Part shown: positions 1 to 8,422 of the stretch, piece after piece
Layout of the letters: the number at the start of each line of letters is the position of its first letter
How positions within the stretch are numbered: the first letter of the stretch is position 1
Origin: Bordetella genomosp. 9
Lineage (GTDB): Bacteria > Pseudomonadota > Gammaproteobacteria > Burkholderiales > Burkholderiaceae_B
Reading direction: 5' to 3'
DNA: 64,000 nt
Assembly (NCBI RefSeq): GCF_002261425.1
Contig: NZ_NEVJ01000001.1
Coordinates: forward strand, 62,001-126,000
Notes under the pieces: generated by a model
The model's input: only the letters and a program-made list of their open reading frames with translations
Told to the model about the DNA's origin: nothing
The model's database searches: none
Program-made: the position numbers and the translations under genes

Positions 1-1
1 G

Positions 2-988
2 CTGTCCGGACAGGCCCGGGCGGCCGGCAAGGAAGTCATCGTCGGCACCTGGGGCGGCGATTACCAGAACCTGCTGCAGCAATACATTTCGCCGCTGGTG
101 GCCAAGCAGGACATCGGCGTGATATTCGACACCGCCAATGCGGTGCCGCGCCTGACCAAGCTGCGCTCCGAACGCAATTCGCGCCGCGGCAGCATGGACG
201 TCGCGCTGCTGGGTGAAGTGGACATGTACGACGGGTCGCGAACGGGGGGCTTGTCCCCCATCCAGGAGCATCAGTCCGCGCTGCCCAACCTGGCAAATGT
301 GCACGACCAGTTCAAGACGCCGTACTCCATACCGCATATCTTCAGCGCCATGACGCTGGTCTACAACACGCAGCAGTTCTCGTCGCCGCCGGATTCGGTG
401 CAGCTGATGCTGGACCCGAAGTACAAGGGCCGCGTCGGGTTTTCCGACATCCTGTACCTGTACAACGGCTTGTTCCTGGGCGCCGGCCAGAGCGGCGGCC
501 GCTTCGAAAGCTTCGAGCCCGGCAAGAAATTCCTGGAGCAGCTGGCCAAGAACAAGCCGCGCGTCTATCCCTCCAACGAAGCGGTGGCCACCGCGTTCAA
601 GTCCGGCGAGATCTGGATGGCGTGCATGTGGAAGGCGCGCGCGCTGCAATGGCGCGACGCGGGCCTGCCGTTGGGCTTCGCCATCCCGAAGGAAGGCACC
701 ATACCGGTGACTTTCGAGGGCGCCGTGCCGAAGAATGCGCGCAATCCGGACGCGGCCTGGGTCTACCTGAATGCCCTGCTCGAGCCGGAAGGCCAGGTGC
801 ATTTCGCGCGCGCCATGGGCTACGCGCCCACCGTGCGCAACGCGCCGCTGCCGCCGGACCTGCAGCAACGCGTCGGCTTCACCGACGAAGAGCTCAAGCG
901 CATCTATCCCTACGATCTGGAAAAGCTGGTGACGACCAAGGCCGAGTTCCTGGACTACTGGACCAAGTCATTCAAGGGCGCGCTGTAG
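2..988 (+). CDS. ABC transporter periplasmic substrate-binding protein, PotD-like (5' end missing)
   Basis: The reading frame is open from the first bases of the window, so the start and signal peptide lie upstream; 328 residues are visible. The segment KEVIVGTWGGDY near the beginning is the usual first beta strand of extracellular solute-binding proteins of the spermidine/putrescine (PotD/PotF) group. The end FLDYWTKSFKGAL fits the C-terminus of that family. Known role: captures a small cationic or iron-type ligand in the periplasm and delivers it to an ABC permease. No permease or ATPase follows: the next gene is on the opposite strand, so partners, if any, are upstream of the window. Ligand cannot be told from sequence. 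Confidence 0.85.
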   Translation: MSGQARAAGKEVIVGTWGGDYQNLLQQYISPLVAKQDIGVIFDTANAVPRLTKLRSERNSRRGSMDVALLGEVDMYDGSRTGGLSPIQEHQSALPNLANVHDQFKTPYSIPHIFSAMTLVYNTQQFSSPPDSVQLMLDPKYKGRVGFSDILYLYNGLFLGAGQSGGRFESFEPGKKFLEQLAKNKPRVYPSNEAVATAFKSGEIWMACMWKARALQWRDAGLPLGFAIPKEGTIPVTFEGAVPKNARNPDAAWVYLNALLEPEGQVHFARAMGYAPTVRNAPLPPDLQQRVGFTDEELKRIYPYDLEKLVTTKAEFLDYWTKSFKGAL

Positions 989-1046
989 GGCAGGCGCCTC
1001 GCGCGCCGCGCCGCGGGGGCAGGCGCGGGATGCACATGGCGAGCCG

Positions 1047-2684
1047 CTAGCGCGGCTTCGCCCTTTCCGCTTCCTGCAATTGGCGCCATGCGATCTTTCC
1101 GGTCGCCAGCCTGGGAAGATCGTCGACGAATTCGACCAGTCTCGGATACTTGTAGGCCGCCATCCTGGCCTTGCACCAATCGATGATGGCGGTCTCCGAC
1201 GTCCGATCCGCGGCGCCTTCTTTCAAGACGATGACGGCTTTCACGGTTTCGCCCCGATAAGGGTCCCGCGCGGCGATCACGCAGGCTTCCCGCACGTCCG
1301 GATGCTCGTGCAGCAGCGCCTCGATTTCCGTGGGCCATACTTTGTAGCCCGACGCATTGACCATGCGCTTCAGGCGGTCGACGATGAAGAAATAGCCTTC
1401 ATGATCCGCGTATCCCAGGTCGCCGGTGCGGAAAAAGCGTCGGCCGTCGAGCGTGACGAACGCATCGTTCGTCGCCTGTTCGTTCTTCCAGTAGCCGGCA
1501 AACAGCTTGTCGCTGCATATGACGATTTCGCCCACTTCGCTCGTCGAAAGCTCGCGCAAGGTCTCCGGGTCGATGATGCGCGCATCGGTGTCGAACAGAG
1601 GAATGCCCAGGCATTGGCGCTTGAAATGGACGGCGGGGTTTCCCGTGAAAGGCATGCCCTCGGACAGGCCATAGCCTTCCAGGAAATCGACGCCGAGCAG
1701 GGCCTTGATACGTTCGCCCACGGCCTGCGGCATGCCCGCGCCGCCGCCGCCCACGCGTTTGAGCGAGCGCAGATCGTAGCTGGCAAGCTGCTCGCTCGCC
1801 AGGAAGTCGATCATCACGGTCGGCATCGTATTCCAGTGGGTGATCTTGTGCCGGGCGATGAGCTCGGCCGCCTTGTCCCGATTCCACCGTGGCAGCAAGA
1901 CGAGCGTGCCCCCAACATAGATCGGCGTATTCATCATGTTCTGCATGCCGGTGATGTGGAAGAACGGCAGCGCCGCCAGGACCACCGTGTCGACGCGCAT
2001 GGCCATCCAGTGGGCGACCGAGTTGACGCTGGCCATCATCGATCGGTTCGTATGCATGCAGCCCTTGGGCTTGCCCGTCGTGCCGGAGCTATACAGAATG
2101 ACCGCGAGCCGGTCGGGATCGTGGTCACAAGGCGCGGCCGGCGCAAGCCCGGCCGCGAGGGCGGCGTGGAACCCGTGTACTGAAATCCCGATACCGTCCG
2201 CCACGCCCGGCCCGTCCGCGTCCATGGCATCCGCGCCGGTGATGATGATGCCAGCGAGTGCGGAGGCGCTTTCCATCGCCATCAATTCATCCGACATGGC
2301 GCTGTCGCAAAAGACGACGCGCGCCTGCGTGTCCGTTCGATAATGGTCGAGTTCGGCCCGCTTGTTCATCGGATTCACCGGGACCACCACGGCATTGAGC
2401 CGCAGGATGGCATAGTAGGCCACGACGAATTCGCGCGAGTTCTGCATGTAGATCATGACAGGATCCGAGCTGCGTATCCCCAGTTCCCGTTCCAGGAAGC
2501 CGGCCATGTGCTCGACGGCCGTCAGCAGGTCGCGGTAGGTCAGCGTGCCGCGCCCGTCGATCAGCGCGGCCTTGTCCGGAAACCGGGTCGCTGAAACAAG
2601 CAGGTTGAAATGGAGATTCGTTGCCGGCGTCGGCAGCCGATGGGGAAGATGCGTCGGCCAACGAGCGATGTCTTGCGGTGTCAT
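1047..2684 (-). CDS. Acyl-CoA synthetase (AMP-dependent ligase, ANL superfamily)
   Basis: 545 residues, full length for the family. It should activate a carboxylic acid to its CoA thioester in two steps via an acyl-adenylate in the cytoplasm. Visible signatures: the nucleotide-binding loop LYSSGTTGKPKG (about residue 195), YGLSEG, the hinge region RTGDLGYADHEGYF followed by DRLKRMVNASGYKVWP, and the C-terminal lysine motif LPRLATGKIAW. Last gene of the minus-strand operon 1047-9586, and the natural entry enzyme for the dehydrogenases and hydratase upstream in it. The Shine-Dalgarno is weak. The substrate (fatty, branched, cyclic or aromatic acid) is not determined. Confidence 0.9.
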   Translation of the reverse strand: MTPQDIARWPTHLPHRLPTPATNLHFNLLVSATRFPDKAALIDGRGTLTYRDLLTAVEHMAGFLERELGIRSSDPVMIYMQNSREFVVAYYAILRLNAVVVPVNPMNKRAELDHYRTDTQARVVFCDSAMSDELMAMESASALAGIIITGADAMDADGPGVADGIGISVHGFHAALAAGLAPAAPCDHDPDRLAVILYSSGTTGKPKGCMHTNRSMMASVNSVAHWMAMRVDTVVLAALPFFHITGMQNMMNTPIYVGGTLVLLPRWNRDKAAELIARHKITHWNTMPTVMIDFLASEQLASYDLRSLKRVGGGGAGMPQAVGERIKALLGVDFLEGYGLSEGMPFTGNPAVHFKRQCLGIPLFDTDARIIDPETLRELSTSEVGEIVICSDKLFAGYWKNEQATNDAFVTLDGRRFFRTGDLGYADHEGYFFIVDRLKRMVNASGYKVWPTEIEALLHEHPDVREACVIAARDPYRGETVKAVIVLKEGAADRTSETAIIDWCKARMAAYKYPRLVEFVDDLPRLATGKIAWRQLQEAERAKPR

Positions 2685-2714
2685 GGGCGGGCCTGCTTGA
2701 CTGGGCGGGAACGG

Positions 2715-3710
2715 TTAGTCCAGGGTGATATGGAGGTCGGATATCGCCTTGGCCCATGTCTGCCTGTCGCGCGCGACGCGCTGGCCGAAGGTCTCTTCGT
2801 CGGTACCGGTCGGTTCCTGCCCGGTGACCAGTATGCGCTGGCCGACATCTTCCCGGTGGACGATCTTCAGGATCGCTTGCGATAACGTCGCGATGACGGC
2901 CTTGGGCGTCCCGGCGGGCGCGAACACGCCACACCAGCCGCTCGCATTCATTTCGGGATAGCCGGCCTCTATGAAGGTGGGAATGTCCGGCAGCACCTTG
3001 GACCGGACGGGGTTGGCCACCGCGAGTATGCGCACCTTATGGGCGTCGGCGTATTGCTTGTAGGTCCCCACCGCGCCCCAGGCGCTGGTGATGCGGCCGG
3101 CGAGCAGGTCCTGAAGCGCGGGAATTTCGCCGCCGTAGGGCACGTGGATCAGCTCGATCCCGGCGCGCTTGGAAAATTGTTCGGCCCAGATATGCGCGGA
3201 CGTTCCCTTGCCATAGGAGCCGTAGCTCAATTGGCCGGGTTGCTTCTTGGCCAGCGCGACGAAGGACTGCAGGTCCGTGACCGGAACCTGCATGCCGACG
3301 CCGAACACGACCGGGGTGTTGGCGATCTCCGCCACCGGCGCGAGGTCGCTCAGCCGATAGGACGAATTCTTGTGGAGCAGGTCGGCCTGCAGCACGCCGG
3401 TGTGGGTGATCAGCAGCGTGTAGCCGTCGGGCGCGGACTGCGCGACGGCGCTGGCGGCGATCATGCCGCTGGCGCCGGTCCTGTTCTCCACGATGACCGC
3501 TTGCTTGAACTGATTTGACAGCTCAACGCTCAGGATGCGCGCGATCGTGTCGATACTGCCGCCGGGATTGGTGGGCACGATCAGCCTGATGGGCTTTTCG
3601 GGGAACCCGGACGCCGGCGGCGCGGCCACGGCCTGCGCGGCGATGCCGGCGGCGATGCCGGCGGCGATGCATGCGTTCCCGCACACCGAGAAGAAAACAC
3701 GACGATTCAT
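2715..3710 (-). CDS. Bug-family tripartite tricarboxylate transporter substrate-binding protein
   Basis: 331 residues from the chosen ATG at 3710, which has AGGAG seven bases upstream; an ATG 21 bases earlier (3731) is in frame but has no such site. A signal peptide (MNRRVFFSVCGNACIAAGIA, continuing to AQAVAA) is followed by the Bug signature IRLIVPTNPGGSIDTIAR, whose PGG-x-x-D loop binds a carboxylate in characterised Bug proteins. Expected to be a soluble periplasmic receptor. It sits between an acyl-CoA ligase and an acyl-CoA dehydrogenase, so it plausibly captures the acid degraded by this operon; no TctA/TctB membrane genes are nearby. The signal peptide contains an in-frame 12-bp repeat. 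Confidence 0.92.
   Translation of the reverse strand: MNRRVFFSVCGNACIAAGIAAGIAAQAVAAPPASGFPEKPIRLIVPTNPGGSIDTIARILSVELSNQFKQAVIVENRTGASGMIAASAVAQSAPDGYTLLITHTGVLQADLLHKNSSYRLSDLAPVAEIANTPVVFGVGMQVPVTDLQSFVALAKKQPGQLSYGSYGKGTSAHIWAEQFSKRAGIELIHVPYGGEIPALQDLLAGRITSAWGAVGTYKQYADAHKVRILAVANPVRSKVLPDIPTFIEAGYPEMNASGWCGVFAPAGTPKAVIATLSQAILKIVHREDVGQRILVTGQEPTGTDEETFGQRVARDRQTWAKAISDLHITLD
3637..3670. repeat. 12-bp in-frame tandem repeat in a signal-peptide coding region
   Basis: Two full copies (3637-3648, 3649-3660) and a 10-base partial copy of GCGGCGATGCCG, encoding repeated Gly-Ile-Ala-Ala in the hydrophobic core of the Bug protein signal peptide. Copy-number change would lengthen or shorten the h-region by four residues without a frameshift. 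Confidence 0.8.
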
Positions 3711-3794
3711 GATGACTCCTGCATCGGACAAGGAACGGCATGGATAGGGAACTGCGTGGATCGGATGTGACCGGCGGGCGCCCCGCGCGCCGGT

Positions 3795-4946
3795 TCAGCT
3801 TGCTGTTTCCTCTTCCAGCACATGGGACAGCGCCGCGTAGCGCGCCAGGTGGTGGTCGGTGTCGCCCAGCGTGGACTCGATGATCGTCAGCCGCTTCACG
3901 TGATGGGATACGGGCAGTTCATCCGACAGGCCCATGCCGCCGTGCAGCTGCACGGCCTGCTGGGCGATGAACTTCATGGCCTGGCCGACCCGCGCCTTGG
4001 CCGCCGACGACAGCCGGCTTCGCTCTGCCGGATCCGTCGCGCCGGAAAGCCGTGCCGCCGCCAGCGTGGCCACGGCGCGCGCCTGCGCAAGATGGATGGC
4101 CATGTCGACCATGCGATGCTGCAGGACCTGGAAGCTGCCTATCGGTACGCCGAACTGCTCGCGTGTCTTCAGGTATTCCAGCGTCGCCTCGTTCAGCGCG
4201 CCCATGGCGCCGATAGCCTCGCCGCACAGCAGCACGATGCCGTGGTCAGCCACGGCTTCCAGCAGCGGCAGGCCCTGGCCTTCGGGGCAAAGCAGCGCGT
4301 CGCGGCGCACGCGGACGTTCGAAAGCCGGACATCCGCCGCGCGCAGGCCATCGATGGTCCTGTAGTCACGCGCGGTCAGGCCCGCCGCATCGGCGGGGAC
4401 GAGGAAAACCGAGATGCCCGCGCCGTCCCGGCGCGCGCCTGACGTGCGCGCGGACACGATGAGATGGTCCGCCTGCGCGCCATGCGGCACGACCGTCTTG
4501 ACGCCGTCCAGGACGTAGCCATCGCCATCCGGCCTGGCCGAGGCGGCGACGTCGAAGAGATCGTAGCCGGACTCCCGCTCGCCCAGCGCGCAAGCCATGG
4601 TCGATTGTCCTGCCGCGATTCCTTCAAGCCGTTCGGCATGATGGCCGGACAGGTGTAGAAACTGCGCGCCCATCGCCGTGGCGAGGACGGGTTCCACGAT
4701 CAACCCACGGCCCAGCTCCTCCATCACGATGAACATGTCCATCAAGGAGCCGCCGAGTCCGCCCGCCGACTCGGGCAGCGGCAGCGCGGGAATCCCGAGC
4801 TCGGCCAGCGCCGCCCATGCCTGCTCCGACACGCCCGTCTCCGTGCGGATGATGGCCCGGCGCGTCTCCATGCCGTAGTCCTTTTCGATCCAGCGACGCA
4901 GCGCGTCGGCGAACTGCCGCTGGTCCTGCGTGATGTTGAAATCCAT
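3795..4946 (-). CDS. Acyl-CoA dehydrogenase family protein, probable non-catalytic partner subunit
   Basis: 383 residues with the three-domain acyl-CoA dehydrogenase layout: N-terminal helices (QDQRQFADALRRWIEKDYG), middle beta domain, and C-terminal helical domain with LKTREQFGVPIGSFQ and the flavin-contacting QLHGGMGLSDELPV. Neither usual place for the catalytic Glu has one: the helix position reads DHGIVLLCGEA, and the C-terminal motif that is normally YEGT reads IESTLGDT. In steroid-degrading actinobacteria such proteins form alpha2-beta2 complexes with a catalytic sister (FadE26-FadE27, FadE28-FadE29 type). The sister is likely the next gene upstream, 11 bp away. Role inferred: one half of a heteromeric dehydrogenase for a bulky acyl-CoA. 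Confidence 0.85.
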   Translation of the reverse strand: MDFNITQDQRQFADALRRWIEKDYGMETRRAIIRTETGVSEQAWAALAELGIPALPLPESAGGLGGSLMDMFIVMEELGRGLIVEPVLATAMGAQFLHLSGHHAERLEGIAAGQSTMACALGERESGYDLFDVAASARPDGDGYVLDGVKTVVPHGAQADHLIVSARTSGARRDGAGISVFLVPADAAGLTARDYRTIDGLRAADVRLSNVRVRRDALLCPEGQGLPLLEAVADHGIVLLCGEAIGAMGALNEATLEYLKTREQFGVPIGSFQVLQHRMVDMAIHLAQARAVATLAAARLSGATDPAERSRLSSAAKARVGQAMKFIAQQAVQLHGGMGLSDELPVSHHVKRLTIIESTLGDTDHHLARYAALSHVLEEETAS

Positions 4947-4957
4947 GATCCGGCTCC

Positions 4958-6154
4958 TTACAGGCCCAGCACGAGTTTGGCGATGACGTTCTTCTGTATT
5001 TCGTTGGATCCGCCATAGATCGCGATCTTTCTTGAATTGAGGTACAGCGAGGCGAGCGGGGCGGCGTCGTCGTTGCCGGTAATCGCATGCTCCCGTTCCC
5101 CGGCGATGAAGGCCGGGTCGAAAGGCGCGCCATAGGGGCCGACGGCTTCGAGCATCAGTTCGGCGATGGCCAGCTGGATTTCGCTGCCCTTTACCTTGAG
5201 CATGGATGCTTCGGGCGCCGGAGACTTCTGGTGGTCTTCCTGGGAGATCGTCTTCTGTACCAGCATTTCCAGGCCGATCAGATCGATTTCCAACGAGGCG
5301 ACCTTCGCGGCGAATACCGGATCGTGCAGCAGCGGCCGGCCCTTCCTGCTTTGCCGCAGGGCCAGGCGCTTGAGCGACCGCAGTTCTCTTTTCGAACGTC
5401 CGACGGCGGCGATGTTGGTGCGCTCGTGACCCAGCAGATACTTGGCATAGGTCCAGCCCTTGTTCTCTTCGCCGATCAGGTTCTCCACGGGAACCTTGAC
5501 GTTATCGAAGAACACTTCGTTGACCTCGTGCTCCTCGTCCAGCATGATGATCGGCCGCACGGTGATGCCGGGCGAGTCCATGTCCATCAGCAGGAAGGAA
5601 ATGCCCGCTTGTTTGCGTGCCCCGGGATCGGTGCGCACCAGGCAGAAGATCTTGTTGGCGTATTGCGCCCAGGTGGTCCATGTTTTCTGGCCGTTCACGA
5701 CGTAGTGGTCGCCGACGCGTTCGGCGCGCGTCTTGACGGCGGCAAGGTCGGAACCGGCGCCTGGCTCCGAATAGCCCTGGCACCACCAGTCGTCGCAGTT
5801 CAGGATGCGCGGCAGGTAGTGCTGCTTCTGCGCTTCGCTGCCGAAAGCCATGATGACGGGCGCCACCATGTTGACGCCGAACGGCATGATGATGGGCGCA
5901 CCGGCGGCGGCGCATGCCTCGTCCCAGATATGCCGCTGCACGGTGGTCCAGCCGGTCCCGCCGTGCTCCACCGGCCAGCTCGCGCCGACCCATCCCTGGG
6001 CGGCGACGATCTTGTGCCAGCGAACGAAGTCTTCCTTGGCCAGGCGCTTGTGATTGAGCACTTTCGCTCGCAGGTCCTCTGGCAGGTTCTGGCGCAGCCA
6101 GGCGGCCACGGTATTGCGAAACTCCAGGTCCTGCGGACTGTAATTCAGATCCAC
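4958..6154 (-). CDS. Acyl-CoA dehydrogenase, probable catalytic subunit of a heteromeric enzyme
   Basis: 398 residues. Flavin and substrate motifs are clear: WCQGYSEPGAGSDLAAVKTR, GQKTWTTWAQYANKIFCLVR and the end IYGGSNEIQKNVIAKLVLGL. The C-terminal position that carries Glu in medium-chain enzymes (YEGT) is Gly (YGGS, about residue 380), but Glu244 in LLGHERTNIA lies where isovaleryl- and long-chain-type enzymes keep their base. It should therefore be competent for FAD-dependent alpha,beta-dehydrogenation of an acyl-CoA, passing electrons to ETF. Sits 11 bp ahead of the second dehydrogenase gene, which lacks a visible base; the two probably act together. Confidence 0.9.
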   Translation of the reverse strand: MDLNYSPQDLEFRNTVAAWLRQNLPEDLRAKVLNHKRLAKEDFVRWHKIVAAQGWVGASWPVEHGGTGWTTVQRHIWDEACAAAGAPIIMPFGVNMVAPVIMAFGSEAQKQHYLPRILNCDDWWCQGYSEPGAGSDLAAVKTRAERVGDHYVVNGQKTWTTWAQYANKIFCLVRTDPGARKQAGISFLLMDMDSPGITVRPIIMLDEEHEVNEVFFDNVKVPVENLIGEENKGWTYAKYLLGHERTNIAAVGRSKRELRSLKRLALRQSRKGRPLLHDPVFAAKVASLEIDLIGLEMLVQKTISQEDHQKSPAPEASMLKVKGSEIQLAIAELMLEAVGPYGAPFDPAFIAGEREHAITGNDDAAPLASLYLNSRKIAIYGGSNEIQKNVIAKLVLGL

Positions 6155-6209
6155 GATATCTCCAGTGTGGCCGATGACGGGCGTGACGGCGGACGGCGTT
6201 GGGCGGCGT

Positions 6210-7127
6210 TCAGATGGGTTGCCAGTTGAATACGTCCGCGGTTTCTTCCAGCGGCGTCAGCGCGCCACGCATCGCCGGCAAGGCGTAGTCCGCGATGCTT
6301 TCCGGTGTCCAGCCATCGGACATGTGCACGGACTTCACCGGCCGCGGCTGGCTCATGAGCATGATTTCATTGCCACGCACGGCAAACACCTGTCCGTTCA
6401 CATCGCGCGCCAGCTCGCTGGCGAGATAGACCGCCAGCGGCGCGACCTTGGCGGGCGTCATCAGCAGCTGCTTGCGCTCGGCAGCCAGCGCCTGGGCTTC
6501 CGTGGTGACCGGCACCGATGCCACCATGCGGCCCCAGGCGAAAGGCGCGATGCAGTTGGAACGCACGCCGGCGCGCTGCATGTCTATGGCGATGGTGCGG
6601 GACAGGCCGACGATGCCCATCTTGGCGGCGGCGTAGTTGGCCTGCGCCCGGTTGCCGACCAGTCCCGACGTCGAGGTCATGTGCACATAGGCGCCGCTGC
6701 CCTGTTCCTTGAAGTAGGGCGCGGCGGCGCTGCTGGTATAGAAGGAGCCGTACAAATGCACCTTGAGCACCGCGTCCCACTCTTCGTCGCTCATCTTGTG
6801 GAAGAACCGGTCGCGCAGGATGCCGGCGTTGTTGACGACGCAATCGATGCGTCCATAGGTGTCCACCGCCTGCTGCACGAGGCGTTGTGCGCCGGTGCGC
6901 GTCGCGATGGAGTCGGTGTTGGCCGCGGCCTCGCCGCCGGCCATGCGGATTTCGCGGACCACAGCGGCTGCCGGGCCGTCGTCGCTTCCTTCGCCGCTCA
7001 ACGACGCCCCGATGTCGTTGACCACCACGCGGGCGCCTGCCTGGGCGAACTGCAATGCGATGTCGCGGCCGATTCCGCCCCCCGCGCCTGTGACGATGGC
7101 TACCTTGCCTGACATGGACTGCGTCAT
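6210..7127 (-). CDS. SDR-family 3-hydroxyacyl-CoA dehydrogenase-like oxidoreductase
   Basis: 305 residues from ATG 7127; the frame is open further upstream but there it overlaps the MaoC gene, and the protein homology begins here (MTQSMSGKVAIVTGAGGGIG). Classical Rossmann short-chain dehydrogenase: GAGGGIG nucleotide loop, NNAG (VNNAGILRD), and catalytic YAAAK. Length and style resemble the dehydrogenase unit of peroxisomal multifunctional enzyme type 2 and its stand-alone bacterial relatives, which oxidise 3-hydroxyacyl-CoA with NAD. It follows the MaoC hydratase gene (stop at 7139) by 11 bp, so hydration then oxidation is a sensible pair. Alternative: reductase of another ketone or alcohol in the same pathway. 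Confidence 0.88.
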   Translation of the reverse strand: MTQSMSGKVAIVTGAGGGIGRDIALQFAQAGARVVVNDIGASLSGEGSDDGPAAAVVREIRMAGGEAAANTDSIATRTGAQRLVQQAVDTYGRIDCVVNNAGILRDRFFHKMSDEEWDAVLKVHLYGSFYTSSAAAPYFKEQGSGAYVHMTSTSGLVGNRAQANYAAAKMGIVGLSRTIAIDMQRAGVRSNCIAPFAWGRMVASVPVTTEAQALAAERKQLLMTPAKVAPLAVYLASELARDVNGQVFAVRGNEIMLMSQPRPVKSVHMSDGWTPESIADYALPAMRGALTPLEETADVFNWQPI

Positions 7128-7138
7128 GATCTGTCTCG

Positions 7139-8014
7139 CTATGGTTTGAATGCGGCTTGAACGTGGCTGATGACCACGGCGTCGCGGGAGGCGACATATC
7201 CTTCGAGCGCCACATGGCCGCCCTCGTCCCACATCCGGAACTCGATGTCGTCGGACGGATAGACGGGGGCGGAAAATCGCGCGTCGAAACGCGTCAGCCG
7301 CGTCACGTCGCCTTGCGCGCAGGCCCGGATCGCCGCCACGGCGGCAAAGCCATACGTCGCCAGGCCATGCAGGATGGGGCGCGGAAAACCCGCTTGCCGG
7401 GCTATCGCGGGATCGATATGCAATCGGTTGCCGTCCCCGCACAGGCGGTAGAGCAGCGCGGCGTCGTCGCGGACGTGATAAGTGGTGCGCTTGTCCGGCG
7501 GGCGCGCCGGCGCGGGGGCCAGCGCCGCGGGGACTGCCTGCGTCAGGAGGATGTCGTCCGCGCCGCTTGCCGAGAAGCCACCGTCGCCACGGCAATAGAA
7601 CAGCTGCCACGCGCGTCCGTAGATCTCGCCGTCTTCAGACTGCAAGGTCTTGCATACGGTGATCAGCGCGCCCTTGTCTTTTCCTTTGTCCGTCACGCGG
7701 CACACCCGCGAGATGCCGACGATGCGGCCCTGTGGCGGCAGGGGCCGTTCCAATGCGATGCGCTGGTCCCCCTGGATCAGGCGCGTCGCGTCTATCCCCA
7801 TGGACTTGTCGTCGCGTGCCCAGAACCCTGGCGACGCAAGCACGGCCGCCATGGTGGGCACCACGACTTGATCGGTTTCATCCACCAGGCGCAGCTGGCA
7901 AGGGTCCAGCGGATCGGATACGGCGCCGATCGCCAGCGCATACAGCGCGCAATCGCGTTCGGTGTATTCGTGAACGACGGTTCGGCTCCATGTTTTGACG
8001 GCATCGAGATTCAT
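7139..8014 (-). CDS. MaoC-like 2-enoyl-CoA hydratase (double hot-dog)
   Basis: 291 residues, the length of double-hot-dog hydratase 2 proteins. The C-terminal half holds the hydratase 2 signature GDGNRLHIDPAIARQAGF followed by ILHGLATYG; the Asp and His of DGNRLH match the catalytic pair of R-specific enoyl-CoA hydratases. The N-terminal half, starting MNLDAVKTWS, is the non-catalytic substrate-binding hot dog typical of this arrangement. Start overlaps the stop of the upstream DUF35 gene in an ATGA (8011-8014), implying translational coupling. Expected reaction: addition of water to the trans-2-enoyl-CoA made by the dehydrogenase pair. Confidence 0.88.
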   Translation of the reverse strand: MNLDAVKTWSRTVVHEYTERDCALYALAIGAVSDPLDPCQLRLVDETDQVVVPTMAAVLASPGFWARDDKSMGIDATRLIQGDQRIALERPLPPQGRIVGISRVCRVTDKGKDKGALITVCKTLQSEDGEIYGRAWQLFYCRGDGGFSASGADDILLTQAVPAALAPAPARPPDKRTTYHVRDDAALLYRLCGDGNRLHIDPAIARQAGFPRPILHGLATYGFAAVAAIRACAQGDVTRLTRFDARFSAPVYPSDDIEFRMWDEGGHVALEGYVASRDAVVISHVQAAFKP

Positions 8015-8418
8015 GCGCCGGGCCCCGCTTCGTCCATGACAAAGACGGGCACCCGGACGGTCCCCGCGCGGCCGAATGCGACGCGCACCCTGGCCCCCAC
8101 GGCCAGCATCGTGGGCGGCGCGCCGACGATGTTGCTGAGCATCCGGACGCCTTCGTCCAGTTCGATGAAGGCGAGGACCTGCCGGTCCGTTTCATTGCCG
8201 GTGACTGTGTACGTATAGATCTGGCCGCGCCCGCTTGCCTCCACCCAATCGACCGAGGCCGAGAAGCAGTGCGGGCAGCTTCGACGGGGGTAGTAATGGG
8301 CCCGCCCGCATGAGACGCAGTGGCCGTAAAGCAGCTTGCCTTGCGCGGCGGCGGTGAAGAAGGCTTCGTTTTCAGGGTTGGTGGCAGGCGCGGGCCACTC
8401 CCGGTTGTCCAGGAACAT
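8011..8418 (-). CDS. Zn-ribbon OB-fold protein (DUF35), partner of the adjacent thiolase-fold protein
   Basis: 135 residues from ATG 8418, chosen because AAGGAG lies eight bases upstream. An N-terminal rubredoxin-like zinc ribbon has four cysteines, Cys34-x2-Cys37 and Cys48-x2-Cys51 (GHCVSCGRA, RRSCPHCF), followed by an OB-fold (IYTYTVTGNETDRQVLAFIE). Proteins of this family bind thiolase-fold enzymes; in steroid side-chain degradation the ChsH2 DUF35 domain is needed for the aldolase activity of Ltp2, and in archaea DUF35 bridges thiolase and HMG-CoA synthase. Here the thiolase-fold gene ends at 8423, just upstream, so a two-subunit complex is likely. Confidence 0.88.
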   Translation of the reverse strand: MFLDNREWPAPATNPENEAFFTAAAQGKLLYGHCVSCGRAHYYPRRSCPHCFSASVDWVEASGRGQIYTYTVTGNETDRQVLAFIELDEGVRMLSNIVGAPPTMLAVGARVRVAFGRAGTVRVPVFVMDEAGPGA

Positions 8419-8422
8419 TCGG

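Noticed and set aside
988..1026. Repeated GGGCAGGCGC near the end of the first gene
   Set aside because: Two short GC-rich copies in a 58-bp gap; expected by chance at this base composition.
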